A stretch of DNA of 64,000 nt from Haemonchus contortus (taxonomy: Eukaryota; Nematoda; Chromadorea; Rhabditida; Trichostrongylidae): contig LS997567.1 of assembly GCA_000469685.2 (NCBI GenBank), positions 20,386,108 through 20,450,107 of the forward strand, written 5' to 3'. Position 1 is the first letter of the stretch; the number at the start of each line of letters is the position of its first letter. Below the pieces are notes generated by a model. That model had not been told where the DNA came from and made no database searches. It was given only the letters and a program-made list of their open reading frames with translations. The position numbers and the translations under genes were made by a program. Below, one piece after another: positions 24,501 through 36,480 of this stretch.

Positions 24501-26028
24501 CGCTGGTGTGCAAAACTTAGGGACGAAAGCAACTTTCGATCACTGAACCTCTGCCAGACGACAGAGCTCGAAGAAATTTATGCCGTACCAAAAGAGGAAC
24601 ATTACTGTGTTGTACAGGAAGTAACTGGCAGAAAGTCGAAATAGGACTAGCAAATAAGGGATTTTTATTTAAAGGTACCGATGACACAGTTCCTCATAAC
24701 TTATCCTGGTATTTCGAAAAAAGCGACGCGGTTCCTAGTAGGGTGTGTGATCGCCACGGACAGCAGTAAATGCTCTGCAACGCGATACCATAGTTTTCAC
24801 GAGGTTGAACTGAGTTATTGTGGTAGAACATTCCACTCCTTATCAGCGCAATTGAGAATTGCTGGATGGTCAGTGGTGCATTCGGACGTGCTGTAATGCC
24901 TCTACCCGGTGCATCGTACACGTGCTCCATGGGACTCAGGTTCGGGGGAACGTACAGGCCACTCCATTCGCTGGAAAACCTCTTGTGTAAAGAGCTCTTC
25001 CACCTGAGATGTTCGATGCGGTCACGCACTGTTATCCATAAAAATGAATTCAGGGCTCATTGCAGCCCTGAAAAGATACACATCAGGGAGAGGTTCCTTT
25101 TCACAGTAACGCCGACTGTGATTGGTGCCACGCTCAAAAATCTGGAGGTCAGTAAGGTTGCAGCATGATGCCTCCCCATACCATAACACCTCGACCACCA
25201 GAACGATAAAGTTAAACAACGTTTCTGAGAGAAGTGCGTATCCCCAGTTCTGGCCATGAGGGTGCGTCCAGGATCACTGCTCAGACTGGATCTGCTCCCA
25301 TCCGAAAAAAGCAAACGGCCTCATTTCCCATCGTTCCGTTCGCTATGCTCCTGACACTACTCTAAACCGTCTCGCCGATTCGCGAGGGTCAAAGGAACCC
25401 TACGTAGTGGTCGTCGGGTGAAGAGACCACCACCGTGCAGTCGTGATGGCATTGTAGTGTGTGGGATGGCTTGCTTCGAAATCCTGTTAAATGACATTGC
25501 ATTCAAAAAGCTGACTGACGTGGATCTCTTCTTGCCTATTGCTCAATGTAGTGGTCTTACCTTAGAGTAGTTGTTCTTGGCCGACTACCTCCTCTCATTC
25601 GCGCAGCAGTATAAGAGGTTCGGAATGCCCCCCCTGCACGTGAAACAACCCTGTGAGCGATATTAGGTTCCTGAGCTGCGCTCGTCATGGTTAGACACTT
25701 TTCGAGTTTCTCGATGATCCTTCCTCGTGCCAGGTCATCCAGACGATGTCTGCGGGATATGATGTATAGAAGGATAACACCACAGTACTTGGTAGCTACT
25801 GGCTGATTGACAAAAATTTTTTTTCGTACTTAACAGCTGCCTCGATTTGTGCGGGTAGCCATATTTCTCGCTTTATTTGACCTATTCCTCCACCAAGGGA
25901 TGTCCAACTTCCTGTGCATAATCGTCATAGATCTAGCAATATAGTCTCACACTTTCATTTATTTCCACTCTGTCCCCAATGTTTTATGTTACATTATCCA
26001 TCTAGTCCCTAAGTTTTGCACACCAGTA
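24501..26028 (-). mobile_element. Tc1-like transposon with both termini, transposase decayed
   Basis: The inverted ends both read CTGGTGTGCAAAACTTAGGGAC after two variable bases, flanked by TA. Minus-strand pieces give LFSDGSRSSLSSDPGRT (first aspartate, SDES in relatives), FRAAMSPEFIFMD (second), and NLSPMEHVYD with APGRGITARPNAPLT (third, glutamate). The usual SPDLNPMEH block has become PPNLSPMEH, and several frameshifts separate the pieces. The length, about 1.53 kb, is normal for Tc1 relatives. Confidence 0.8.
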
Positions 26029-26572
26029 TATTACTGTTATTATTGATTATAGTTATTAATCGTAGTTGGTAATAATAATAATAATCATTGATGATTAATA
26101 CTATAACTTACTATTAGTTTTTTTTATCATTAATAGTAATAATTATTATTGATTATTACTGTTAGGTATTATTATCATTAATTATTATAAGTTACAATTG
26201 TGATTACTATTGGTTATTATTATCATTAATTATTATTATTACTCATTATTATTATCATTTGTTATTCTCACTAGTAATTGTTATTATGAATAATAATTAC
26301 TATTTATGATTTCAATTTTTTTCTTAATAATTATTACAATTAATAATTATCAGTGGTGATTGTTTTTATTGATTGTTGTCGAAATTAATAATTATTATAA
26401 TAATTATTATATTAATAAATATTTTTCTTAGTAATAATAGTGATAATAATAATCATCGTTATTAATTATTATCATATTTGTTATTGGTTATTATTATTCG
26501 ATATAATTATCGATTATTATTTTTTATTAATTTTTTTTATTTATTACCATGAACAATGATATTTGTTATTAT
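26029..26572. repeat. Degenerate ATT/AAT-rich low-complexity tract
   Basis: Imperfect TTATTA/TAATAATT repeats with scattered G and C. The same kind of sequence resumes at 27192-27545, so a tract of about 900 b appears to have been split by the element at 26573-27191. Confidence 0.8.
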
Positions 26573-27191
26573 CCCTTTGACGACAATGGCACCCACCGAT
26601 GCCACTATGACTGGCGCATAGGGCAATGGCACCCAATGTTGGATGCCACCATGATTTTTTGTTTGTTTGCACGACCAAAAATTATTCGGTATTTTCACAC
26701 TTGTTAACAAGCTAAATAGTATTTAAATTCAACTTGGTCCATACGAATGTTTTATAAAGGCTTGTTTAGTACAGACATACATATATAGCTAATAGAGTAC
26801 TTCCGAAAAAACCTTTCTTCTTCTGCAAGATTTTTGTGCATCCTGGAAGCATTAAAAACAATAGAGGCCTCATTTGAGGTCATGTGACTGCGCGCCAGTC
26901 TCAGCATTGGCGACGCAAATGTTGAATAGATCCCAAGGGTCTTTAATGTTATATCAACTCCTACTACTCACATTATTCTACATTGCTTCAAAGCCGAAAC
27001 ACCTTCTCTAGGCTTCAGTTATAGTGGAAATATAGAAACTTGGTCTTCCCTTTCAAGGTATTGTTAAATTCAGTAAGTCGGAAAAGATTTCTCCTGGGAC
27101 AATGATACCCATCGGTGAGCGCTAGTCGCGCATGACAGAAGGCGTGGTCCCATGAACGCATTACGTCGAAAACACGTTATCATCAAAGGGT
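26573..27191. mobile_element. Candidate MITE, termini CCCTTTGA(C/T)GA
   Basis: The left end reads CCCTTTGACGACAATGG. The right end read inwards is CCCTTTGATGATAACG. The segment is of normal composition inside an otherwise ATT-rich tract. It has no open frame of note. The duplicated target is unclear because the flanks are low complexity. Confidence 0.45.
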
Positions 27192-27545
27192 CGATTATTC
27201 TTATTATTATTGCTTATTATTATTATTAAATTTTCATTTGCTATTAATTGTTGTTATTAATTAATATTATTGATTATTACTACTATTGATTATTATTACT
27301 ATCAATTATTATTGATATCAATAACAGTCATTGTTATTATTATCCCTAACTACTTATTATTATTATTAATTATTACTAGTAATTATCAATCAGTATTACT
27401 AATAATAGTAATTATTAGTGATAATATTTGTTTTTACTAATTATTTTTTACTAATAATTGTTATGATTAATTATCATTATTAATTATCATTAGCAATGAT
27501 AATTATTATTGATTATTATTACTGATGATAACTATTATTATTATC
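27192..27545. repeat. ATT/AAT-rich tract, continuation
   Basis: Same degenerate triplet composition as 26029-26572. Confidence 0.8.
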
Positions 27546-27559
27546 TCGTTATGTAATCC

Positions 27560-28660
27560 GCTAAGTGTTTCTGTTGGTATATCTGTGTGTGTAAGTATGT
27601 ATGTGTGTCTGGAAGTTTATACTTCTTATTCCTGTGAACCTGGAGCGTTCAAATTTCGTAAGAGTACTGGTGGCAGGATGGGAACACGGGTGTGGTGCGA
27701 TTCACGCACCAATATAATGAGGTCATCGGACAAAACGCGCTAAAACATCATTCCTACCATCATAACGGAAGAAATAAGAACTTATAAGTAGAATAAGTAA
27801 AGAAATGACCAACTATGCACGTTTACAGAAGGATTGTGTTTTCTACTACCAAAAAATTCGAAGGCATTCTTATTTTGAACGTTTGATAAGTAATTTGTTG
27901 ACCTATGAGGTGAATTCTCAATCTCGAAAGGGCTTTTTTGCCATAGTAAAGAGATTTGCTCTATTTATGGTGAAACCGTGGACTACTGCAAATTTATTTG
28001 GTCCAGCTCAACAGAAAAATACTGAAACTATGCCGCGTGCGCGAAGAGCTCTAATGGGGTCACGCGTGAATCGCGCGCCCCCCCCCCCCCATGGAAACAC
28101 TTATGGTGGGTCTCACGACCGGACTCCACCCGCAGTGAGCGGGGTTGGGGGAGATACTTGCAACTCCTGTTCCCGTGCGCCTAGAGGGCTCAAATTTATT
28201 AGGGAGACATGGAGGAGGATTGGCAGGATGAAAACACTAATGGTAGGTGGCAGGACCCGACTCCGGGCGGAGCGTGCGTGAAAATTGGCAGTTCGGAATT
28301 GAGACAATCAAATTTGCTAAGAACAGGGGCGGCAGTATTGGAATGCTGATGCGAGGTGGTATGACTTGACTCCGCCCTCAGAAGGCGGTGCGTGTGCGGG
28401 AATTGCTAATTTTACGTTGGGGCGTCCAGAATTGGAACGAGTGCAGGTGGCAAATAAAGACCCATGGTAGGCAGTAGAAGGTAACTGAGCTAGATCCAGC
28501 GAGCGGAGCCATGAGGGTGGTGTGGGGGGGGGGGGAGAGATGGAATAAGCAGGGGTGAAATGAGCGTACTTTGGGTGAAAACACGCAGTCATGTTGGAAG
28601 AATAGGGAGTGAACACAATCTACAGATCTACAAGGCTCAGTGAAATGCAGTAGAATATCT
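27560..28660. repeat. GC-box tandem units of the Helitron-like family
   Basis: Repeated units of ~105-115 b contain a (GTGGGC)GGAGTC-type box, GGTGG(C/T)AGGAC and a TTCAAATTT block. They recur at 46990-47395, 55600-55900 and 56460-56640. One unit is interrupted by the MITE at 27688-28090. No clear Helitron terminus borders this copy, although TCCCTATAATAGAACGC with GTGTCTG repeats at about 28663 resembles a plus-strand 5' end. Confidence 0.5.
27688..28090. mobile_element. MITE with 9-10-bp target duplication, copy 2
   Basis: It starts GGGTGTGGTGCGATTCACGC and ends CACGCGTGAATCGCG plus a C run. The body is highly similar to 8683-9080. ATGGGAACAC on the left and ATGGAAACAC on the right form a target duplication with one mismatch. 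Its 158-codon open frame (27805-28281) runs out of the element and differs from the copy-1 frame, so I do not call a gene. Confidence 0.7.
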
Positions 28661-30497
28661 TCCCTATAATAGAACGCTAACTTTGTGTGTCTGTTTATGT
28701 GTCGGTTTGTGTGTTAGTCCGCAATACGTAAGTCACGTATTCACAGTGGGGGGCGAGAAGGGTTACATGACCGCGGAGAGGAATGTGTTACAAATTTAGG
28801 TCCTCTGGTACTGTTTATACAGTTCCCTCAAGGTAGCATCTGTATACGAAACACGAAGAATTTGTTGTCTATGCTGTTCTTGAATAATGTATCGATGTGG
28901 ACATGTGAATGATTATAATGTAACACTTTATAATCATTCATTAATAGAGTCCAAGTCCGCATAGCGCGTGCGGTTAACGAATGTGGCGTACCAAGTTCCT
29001 TATTGTGGTTCAACTCGTTTGATTCGCTAAAAGCTTGCACTTTTGGAACATAGACATAGTCAGTACACAGAACAAATACTTCACATCAGAAATTCGCTCA
29101 ACTCAAGATGGTGCCAGTTTTGTTGGCTCGCACGATCTTACGATGAGACAAGCTGGCTTGAAATTTGGTTGAGCCTTGTGAACACATTGCATACCGAGTG
29201 CATCACATGGTGATGCACGCATATACTTGCTCGCGTGGCCACGTGCATCACATGGTGATACACAAAATTCACACTCAAATTTCTACTTTCTTTAAGAAGC
29301 AATACTGGTCAACATTTGCAAAAATATGTTTTCGAACATGCTGAACAACATATCTGCTTGGGACTCCAACAACTTAGAAAACATGGAGCGTCCATACATC
29401 ATAATATTAATCACACCATAATACTAACAAGTTTTATTGTAACATTTCTGCTGTACTCTTGTGAACTAATTACAATAATCATTGTACTAATCAAGCTAAT
29501 ACAACCGGACATATGTGATAGGAATGGAACTTGCAAACGCTCCGCTAATAATTTTGGTAATTGGACTAGAGATCGTAAAGTGCAACTGTGAAATTGAGAA
29601 CTCGTGAACTAGGCAGTTGTGCTGGAATTCAAGAACATGGCTCATAATGACAGTGAAAACTCATAAAATGAAAGTGATAGCAAATTAGCGGCTACTAGTC
29701 TTCACGTTGAATCAAGAGGTATGAATGACTCATAATTTTTGATAAGACAAAATCCAATAACCTTCTGTTGGAATGTGATAACAAATGAGAAGGAATAACA
29801 GCTAACATCCCAATTGTTATCGCAAGATTTAGCGCTAAAGGTAAGAAGTGTGAGTGTGAGTGTGAGGTACAAGGAATTAAAAGAATCGCCGAGAAGGTGT
29901 AAGCTGACCAACAAAATATCTCTTGAATTACAGAGTGTTAGACAGATATGTTGTTCTCCATATGCAAAACATTGTTGAATAAATCGGATTCTAGTAGTAG
30001 AGAATTCGCAATGTTAGAAAAAACCGTTCCGTGTGGCAAAGTGCATCACATGGTGACGCACGCCGCGAGCCGAAAAAAAGCGCTTGGCCACGCGCGAGGG
30101 AAAATCGCAGAGGGTACGGCCAGTACGGTACGCAACGTACTAATCGCATCTAGCTCAACCACGACAGTCTGGTTATACACATTCGATTTCGAGACATGTG
30201 CAAGTTTATTCGAATTTATGAAATCGAAAACATGAGCGGAAGGCTTCGTTGTGATTTCGGGGTGTCTCCGACGATCCAACGATTGTCGCTTATTATAGGA
30301 GTTGTGCTCGGCTCTCTCTCGTTTGAAGTGGCTATAGATTTCATGAAATCGCCAATCCGTCATTGAAGAAGTTGAAATGTAATCTTCTGAATACACTGCT
30401 AGTTCTCATATATCAAACTCAGAAGATATTCATTGTACAGCCCTGTAGCAAGTTGTCACCTTGATTGGGAGGAATTTTGCTTGTGACTCCCTTAATG
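28661..30497. other. ETS intron, no recognised gene
   Basis: No conserved domain is visible. The region contains three copies of a short palindrome (29198, 29243, 30041), listed separately, and a GTGTGAGTGTGAG stretch at 29849-29862. Confidence 0.4.
29198..30061. repeat. Three copies of a 21-b palindrome
   Basis: GTGCATCAC-ATG-GTGATGCAC is perfect at 29198-29218. One-base variants lie at 29243-29263 (GTGATACAC arm) and 30041-30061 (GTGACGCAC arm). The arms are 9 b with a 3-b centre. Confidence 0.75.
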
Positions 30498-31263
30498 TTA
30501 GGTTGAGTAAGAAGTTTTGACAGATTTTTCATCTCTATTACAAAACTCTTTATTTTCATTAGAAGAGGGTTATGAGTTCCATGTGATCATCGAATTCTCT
30601 ATCGTAAAGGTGATGTTTCACAGCAAGAAGCAAATGGTAGTTGGACGAAGCAGGACCTGATAAATAAGTAGAATGAGACAGCACTTCCCATCCAAGTTCG
30701 GCATATTTCTGACGAGACAATTACGCAACATGTGGACGAGCGCTGTCGTGAAGGAGAAAAAGATTGTCTCGCTGCGGACTTTTCCTTCGAATGACGTCGG
30801 CCAAACTCCGTAGCTGAGAAGCGTTAATATTGTTAGCCAGAATGGAACTTCTAGGAGGTAATTCAAACCAGAGCATTCCCTGAGATTCCCAGCAAACAAC
30901 ACGACAGAGTTTTTCTTCGGATGTAGTCGACTTTCCTGCTGTTTTGAAGAAGCATCGTCACGAGGCGCCCATGGGTTGATATACGATGTCTCGTCTGAGT
31001 GTACCACTGATATCTGCGACAGCCGTCGATGGGCTATAGTCTTACAGGAATTCATAATAGACGATAGCTCTTGATCAGCTTCGGTAGAGAGTTGAAGTTT
31101 GAAGTCATAATTGCGAAATACTTACAAAGGCATGCTTACATATCCCCTTACAGGTACAGGTTCGGGAACGGTCTACCATAAACTATTACGGAGTTCTCCC
31201 GAGTGGCTACAGAAGAATCTAGAAAGGGATGAAATGTCTATCAAAACTCTTTACTCAACCTGA
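30498..31263 (-). pseudogene. mariner transposase remnant, family 2, copy 1
   Basis: The ends read TTAGGTTGAGTAAGAAGTTTTGA and, inverted, AGGTTGAGTAAAGAGTTTTGA. Minus-strand text at about 31020-30850 gives HSDET.YINPWAPRD and QQESRLHPKK, the block after the first catalytic aspartate of mariner. Later parts appear in shifted frames. The N-terminal third is absent. A second copy is at 38041-38921. Confidence 0.7.
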
Positions 31264-31880
31264 TAACGTTGAGGGCCCTTTATCACGTCGGAAGTTGAGT
31301 TGCCGCCTTCTGACTCGAACGCGCGATTTACGATAAAAACTGTTCCTTACGTTCCCCCCTAATTTTAACCTGTGGCCTCACACTCGCATCGAAAAACGGC
31401 TCAGATAGGGGGTAATAAGGGCCTCAAAAACCGGATTAGTCGACGTACACACCCGGATCATCACGGCGTTGTGGAATCGGTTGAGGTTGCACCACTCGTA
31501 GCGGGACCCATGCCTTGCTTGCATTCAGCTTGCTGTTGTTGCTAGCTATGCCATAGCACGAACAGCTGGAGAGTACAACCGAATATCCCTCCCATGCAAC
31601 TTTCATAGCCACATTGTTGTCTAAGCACTAACTTTGCTACTTTTTTGAAGCCTTATACTTCTTTTGATACCGCGATTTTCGCGTATTCCTTGCCAAGTTT
31701 GCTTTATTCTAGACTATGACTTCCCTTGTTCGTCTGAAACTAGATACCCCAGAATAAGCGTGAACTGTGCTTCTAAACTTAACTTGAGTGATCAAATTAA
31801 AATAGTATTTTGGCTCGAGTCCGGGCGCACGACTGCCCGAACGAGATTTTTTCATATAAGCACTTGTTAAAATTCTTCAG
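31264..31880. other. ETS intron with a TTAA-type MITE remnant
   Basis: GCGTGAACTGTGCTTCTAA near 31757 resembles the right terminus of the AGGCACAGTTCAC family. Upstream CCTCAAAAACCGGATTAGTCG matches the interior of the copy beginning at 36481. No gene before the exon at 31881. Confidence 0.4.
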
Positions 31881-31992
31881 TTTGCAAATCTCACTGGTCA
31901 ACAATTGATTGGAATGACCGAACAACATTTTGTGGAACGAGACCACATTTGGGGCCCGTTGATCTACAGCGAATTCAGAAAGAATCTTGCTG
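31881..31992 (+). CDS. ETS factor, exon c: second half of Pointed domain
   Basis: The acceptor is AAAATTCTTCAG, the donor TG|GTAAGT. It begins in phase 0, exactly as exon b ends. The peptide FANLTGQQLIGMTEQHFVE continues with RDHIWGPLIYSEFRKNLA, which fits the G..L..(M/L)....F..R....G..L...L pattern of the PNT C-terminal half. It is followed by a 47-b intron. Confidence 0.87.
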
Positions 31993-32039
31993 GTAAGTGA
32001 TATTAAAGGAGATTCCATAATCTAAATCGATCTCTTCAG

Positions 32040-32330
32040 AAGACACTTCTGTGATTGATGAAGTAATGAAGAAATACACGGTTGACGAGGAAACCGAAAC
32101 CGTCACAAATGCTGAACATTCTATGTCGTGCGGAATATTGCGGAGTGATCTTCCTGCGCCATCTCCGTCAAACGTTGTGTCACAATTTCAGTCTCTCACC
32201 GATACTCTCAACCATAGCGTCAATCAAACTTTGAATCACGGCGTTCAACTAGATTCCAACCTGGCTCAGAACCTGCAACAGACCCTCAGTCAATCACTGG
32301 CAACAAGTTTAGCTGCAGGATTGTCAACAG
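32040..32330 (+). CDS. ETS factor, exon d: Q/N/S-rich linker
   Basis: The acceptor is GATCTCTTCAG, the donor AACAG|GTAATG, phase 1 in and out. It opens EDTSVIDEVMKKYTVDEE, then becomes rich in S, N, Q, T and L (for example SVNQTLNHGVQ and NLQQTLSQSLATSL). This is typical of a flexible, possibly activating, segment between PNT and ETS domains. No catalytic or metal-binding motif. Confidence 0.85.
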
Positions 32331-32393
32331 GTAATGTCTAACGGACATGCTTCTCTTTTCGTCTTTTACTCTGGGTTGAGTCTTGCTTGACAG

Positions 32394-32546
32394 GTTTGAG
32401 TCCAATAAGTCTCGGTCTCGTTCACAACGGTGGAAGTCCCAGTTCACCAGTGATTGCAGCACATTTGCAACAAAAACCTCCTTCGCTTACAAGTGATCCT
32501 TCGACATATTTTGCAAGGAGCGCATCTTCATGCTGCGATTTTGAAG
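32394..32546 (+). CDS. ETS factor, exon e: linker
   Basis: The acceptor is GTCTTGCTTGACAG; the donor GAAG|GTTTGA leaves phase 1. It encodes LSPISLGLVHNGG, SPVIAAHLQQKPPS and FARSASSCCDFE. The phase matches exon f, 12.7 kb away, giving E-G-F-E across the junction. The donor is a weak match beyond GT, so the exact end is slightly less sure than the other boundaries. Confidence 0.78.
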
Positions 32547-33959
32547 GTTTGATTAATTCAGATTTTTTTATCTTTCAAAGATGGCTAATCGGTCTTCGGT
32601 CCATCCCCATCAATATAGGGAACCTGCTAAAACCTATATGTCTATTACAACTCTGCGATTATTTATAGTGTTATTCAGCCACGTTGTGTATTGCGGATCG
32701 TATCCATTTATGAAGATGGATAATGAACGAAATTTTGGCAACTCAGCTTTGCAAATAAGGCTTCTGGCTTCATTATTGATCTCTCTATTTTCGGGTGTGA
32801 TTCGATATGCGCGTCCGTCGAAACTAGGTCACATCGCAGCCGTCGCAAGCGGTGTGTCCCTCACGACTGCTACCAGATGTCGCAGATGTCAGTAGAGCAT
32901 GCGATTTGCGCTTGTTCTGCGGCAGTCAACTTGAAATGAAAATAAGACGGACTAAAGCAAATGTTCGCTCTAGTGGCACTTGGTGTTTTTGCAATGTCAT
33001 CTCGAGATCATAGTGGGCTGCGCTGCGCGCGATCTGTGCAGAATGACCTAGTTTTCACATACGCGCGAAACGGACGCTTCCCCACTATTTTGTGTGTGTA
33101 CGAGTAATTGTGTATGCGGGCGTGTTTTTGTAGCCATGTGTGTATATGTGTGCATGTATGTGTTACGGGTGTGTGTATGTGGACATGCGTGTATTTGGAC
33201 GTTTATATCTCTGTCTTTATGTGTGTATTTGCGTGTGCATGTGTGCGTGTATGTGAGTCTATGCGTGTGTCAATGTGAGTATGTAGCTGTGTTTGTGTAC
33301 AGGAAATGGAACTTTGTATTGTCATCATGAGTATGACACTACGGAATGTTCAGTGCTGGTGTGCAGAGGATAGTAGAGTTAGCATTTGCATTTTAATGGA
33401 AAATGCAAAAATGTAAAGGGTAGATATTCCTAACTGTAACTAACTGTGATAGTTCGTGGGCGGATTAGATGTAGCGGCAAATGGACTACACTATCGCATG
33501 CAAAAACGTTTTGCCGTATGTAAGTGCAGTCAGCATGAACAAGAATTCAAATTAGGGGCTTCCCTGGAGAATCATCAGGAAATACTATAAAAGCGTCAAC
33601 TGGTAAACAAGCACGTTCTGCGAAAAGCTTGGCGACGGATCCAAGGAAGTTCGTCCCAGAAGGAAGAGCACTACCTATGCGTCACGTACGCGCTTCATAT
33701 TGTGTGGACAGTTGCGTACTCTATTGAAACTATCTCCAAGCAAGTTTTGAGCACTCGTAACTTTTTTCAAACCTCATTCAGCAGCTTCTGCTCCTATATT
33801 TGTAATTAGCATTCTGAATTCCATCGATATGCTCAGTTCTCCATTCGAAAATTCACGGGAATCTGGAACTTCTTCCCGGTTAGATGTATACATATATGCT
33901 AGGGCAATGTACAAGTTTTTTCCCCGAATTTTTTGTAAATATCTCAATAGCGAAACAAC
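32547..33959. other. ETS intron; GT-rich minisatellite at 33084-33300
   Basis: A degenerate TGTGTGTATGTG tract of about 215 b is the only structured feature. Short open frames next to exon e (32552-32895) do not continue the ETS reading phase and hold no ETS motif. Confidence 0.5.
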
Positions 33960-35015
33960 CTGGTGATTAGAAGTATGCACCATCTCCATCCACTACTCGA
34001 CGCCAACGCTCACGGAGCTTGCCGATTCCTTCCTTCCAAAAGAACGGGGCTGGGACTTGAAGAAGTCGTCGAGTGCCCTTCTGACCTCATCCTTTGTTTC
34101 AAACTTTTCCCGTCCAGAGAGCATTGCAGGCGGTTGAACAGGCGGTGGTCGCAAGGACCGAGATCAGGGCTGTAGGGGGGCTGGGCAACAATCAGCCACA
34201 CACACTTCTCTAGCCAGGCCTGGGTCACTTTGCGCTGTGAGGATTGTGGAAGGTTTTCGCATCCGATCCACGAGTACGGTCGACGTCATCTTTCATTTTC
34301 CGCAGCTGGGCAACGTATGTGAAAGCGTCAATCGTCTATCCTTTCTCCCGCAGCTACCAGTGCTCAATGCCTCTTCTGGACCACCAACAGGACAGGAGAT
34401 CCTTCTTGGGGTAAAGATCGACCTTTGGGGTTGTTTCTGGTTGTTCTCCTTTGTCGATCCACTGCCACTTCCTCACAGAGTTATCGTGACTCACTTCTCA
34501 TCTTCCAATAATCATTGAGTTGAGAAAGTAGAGCACCTTCTAGAAAGTGAGGAGAGAAGTAGGTGGCCACCCTCTTCGAGAAGTCGGAAGCGGAGTGTTC
34601 CGGTGGGACCCATCGACCATACTTTGCTACTTCGCCGATGTGTTCCAGTTTACGTACAATCGTTGATAGATTATAGCCGAGCATGGTCGCCCCTTCCCTA
34701 GTGGTTAAGTATGGCTCCTCTTCCACGGTGGAACGTAGTACTTCCAAATCCAACTCCATCGGCCGACCCGATCCCGGAACATCTTCGAGAGAAAAATCTC
34801 CTTCGTAGGATTTGGCGAACAAAGTATTCCATGTGCAGTAAGAGATGTCGTCCTCGCCATATGTTTCCTCTAACTTGGCATGGCCTTTCCTTGCATTCCA
34901 GCCGAAATCATGTGGCAAAACCAGCCTGTGGCGCAGATACATCCTGTACCATAGGTAATTGTTCCCATTGTTGTCAGTATATGCAGGGTGGGTGGGCGAT
35001 GGGAAAAAACACATG
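33960..35015 (-). pseudogene. mariner transposase, near complete, frameshifted
   Basis: Minus-strand order is correct. The HTH region (GHAKLEETYGEDDISY, FSLEDVPGSGRP) is followed by the second HTH (YLTTREGATMLG, STIVRKLEHIGEVAKYGRW). Then come EDEK (usually GDEKW) with PKVDLYPKK in shifted frame, and SPDLGPCDHRLFNRLQCSL with the third aspartate. Several indels break it. It is a different subfamily from the remnants at 30.5 and 38.0 kb. I did not identify its terminal repeats. Confidence 0.8.
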
Positions 35016-36480
35016 CGTCAACCTAAAAGTAATGTTCAAAAGAGCATGCTTCCTGTTTTTTCAGCTATGAATTTTATCTATCTTTGTCGAACTGACCTAG
35101 ATCGGATTAGTTAACATCTGATTTGTTGGATGTTGGAGAAATCAAAGACAGAAAAGTCATCTAACAAAAAGCTTCGTGGAATGATCTGACCTCGCGGAAT
35201 TGAAGTAACTTTTATGAGCTTTGAGTACAGCAGATAAATCAATCGCGCTACAGATAACATTACACACGTCTAAAACTTTGTTGCTTACTGTTAAGAGTTC
35301 CCGCAATTCGGCGACAGTAGTATATGAATAAATTTGTTATTCGACAAGAAGCATCATCCATGCCTTTGTAAATTGAGCGAAATTTTCTTTCTAGCTCTCA
35401 GCTCTTCTTGCTGCCGAAAGTTTTCCTCGCTTCTTGGTGGCATTGATGTAACTAAAGATGTTAAAGGGGAGGATCGAGTATTCATGCAGTTTAGTATGTC
35501 AGTGGGTTTTTACGAAAGGAGGAGGGGGGGGGGGTAGTACAGGATTGTGGTTGCTACAGAGCGTATTGCCCTGAGAATTAGCTACACTATTCCTGTACTG
35601 AACTTGGAACACAACAGACGTGCTTCACTTCTAATCGTTTTCCCACTCGACGCAGTCTCTTTGAAGCCATTGGGCAACCCTTTTCTCGGAGGCGTAATGA
35701 TCAAGTTGTGTGTTATATGGGCCGTTTTTCGACAAGAACACGCCACATATGGTTTTTCAGAGCCACATTAATTTGCATACGTGGAGAGATTCCAAAACTT
35801 CTCATCGTGAACTGCGCCTCTGATGATATTCAAAACAGCCGCCTGACTTGATCGCTTCGTTGAATGATCGTAATCTTGCCGAAAATTTCTGGCTCTGATG
35901 AGGCGCGATACGGTGCGCCAACGTCCTGGTGGAAAACTTAATCATTACTATGCAAAAACCGTAGTTTGTCGACAATAATCTCCAAAAAAAGAGTGTACTC
36001 TTTTCGAAGGACGTGCCATAGACCGTAGCAAATCCTCCATTGTTCAGGATTTTCACTTGTTACTTCGGATTACGACTTGGTACACATCTAATTCTTCCAC
36101 CGCCAAGCTATATATTTTCTCTCGCCTCTCCAGAGAATGTTGTAACTCTGCGAGGAAGTGTATTTTCACAAGTTCGACTGCTACGAAACGCTCTCTCAGC
36201 AGAGGTATAAATTCACATCTTTTATTCCCGCTTTCGTGAATGAAATTGATTCAGTTGTAGGCAAATCAGGTATCATCACGTCTTTTAGTGATGGCTTCTA
36301 TTCCTCACCACCCGACCAATAGGCGCTTTAACTTTTGCCTGTCATTTTAAAAATCGTAGATTCTAAAATGTGAAGATTAGACGGCATATTAGCAGAAAAT
36401 TCATTTTCTCGGTCCATTACAGTGCGGTGACTTGAAATGGCGTCGAATCGTTGCTGGGAGAGTGCTTCAAACAATCGAAC
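35016..36480. other. ETS intron, no recognised gene
   Basis: TCGTGAACTGCGCCTC at 35806-35821 resembles a right terminus of the AGGCACAGTTCAC MITE family, with no partner found. A G-run lies at 35524-35534. Otherwise unassigned. Confidence 0.35.

Noticed and set aside
27805..28281. 158-codon plus-strand open frame
   Set aside because: It starts inside a MITE and runs through a C-run into unrelated repeat sequence; the other MITE copy does not keep the frame.
32552..32895. Open frames following ETS exon e
   Set aside because: They do not continue the splice phase usefully, contain no ETS motif, and the phase-matched ETS exon is at 45288.
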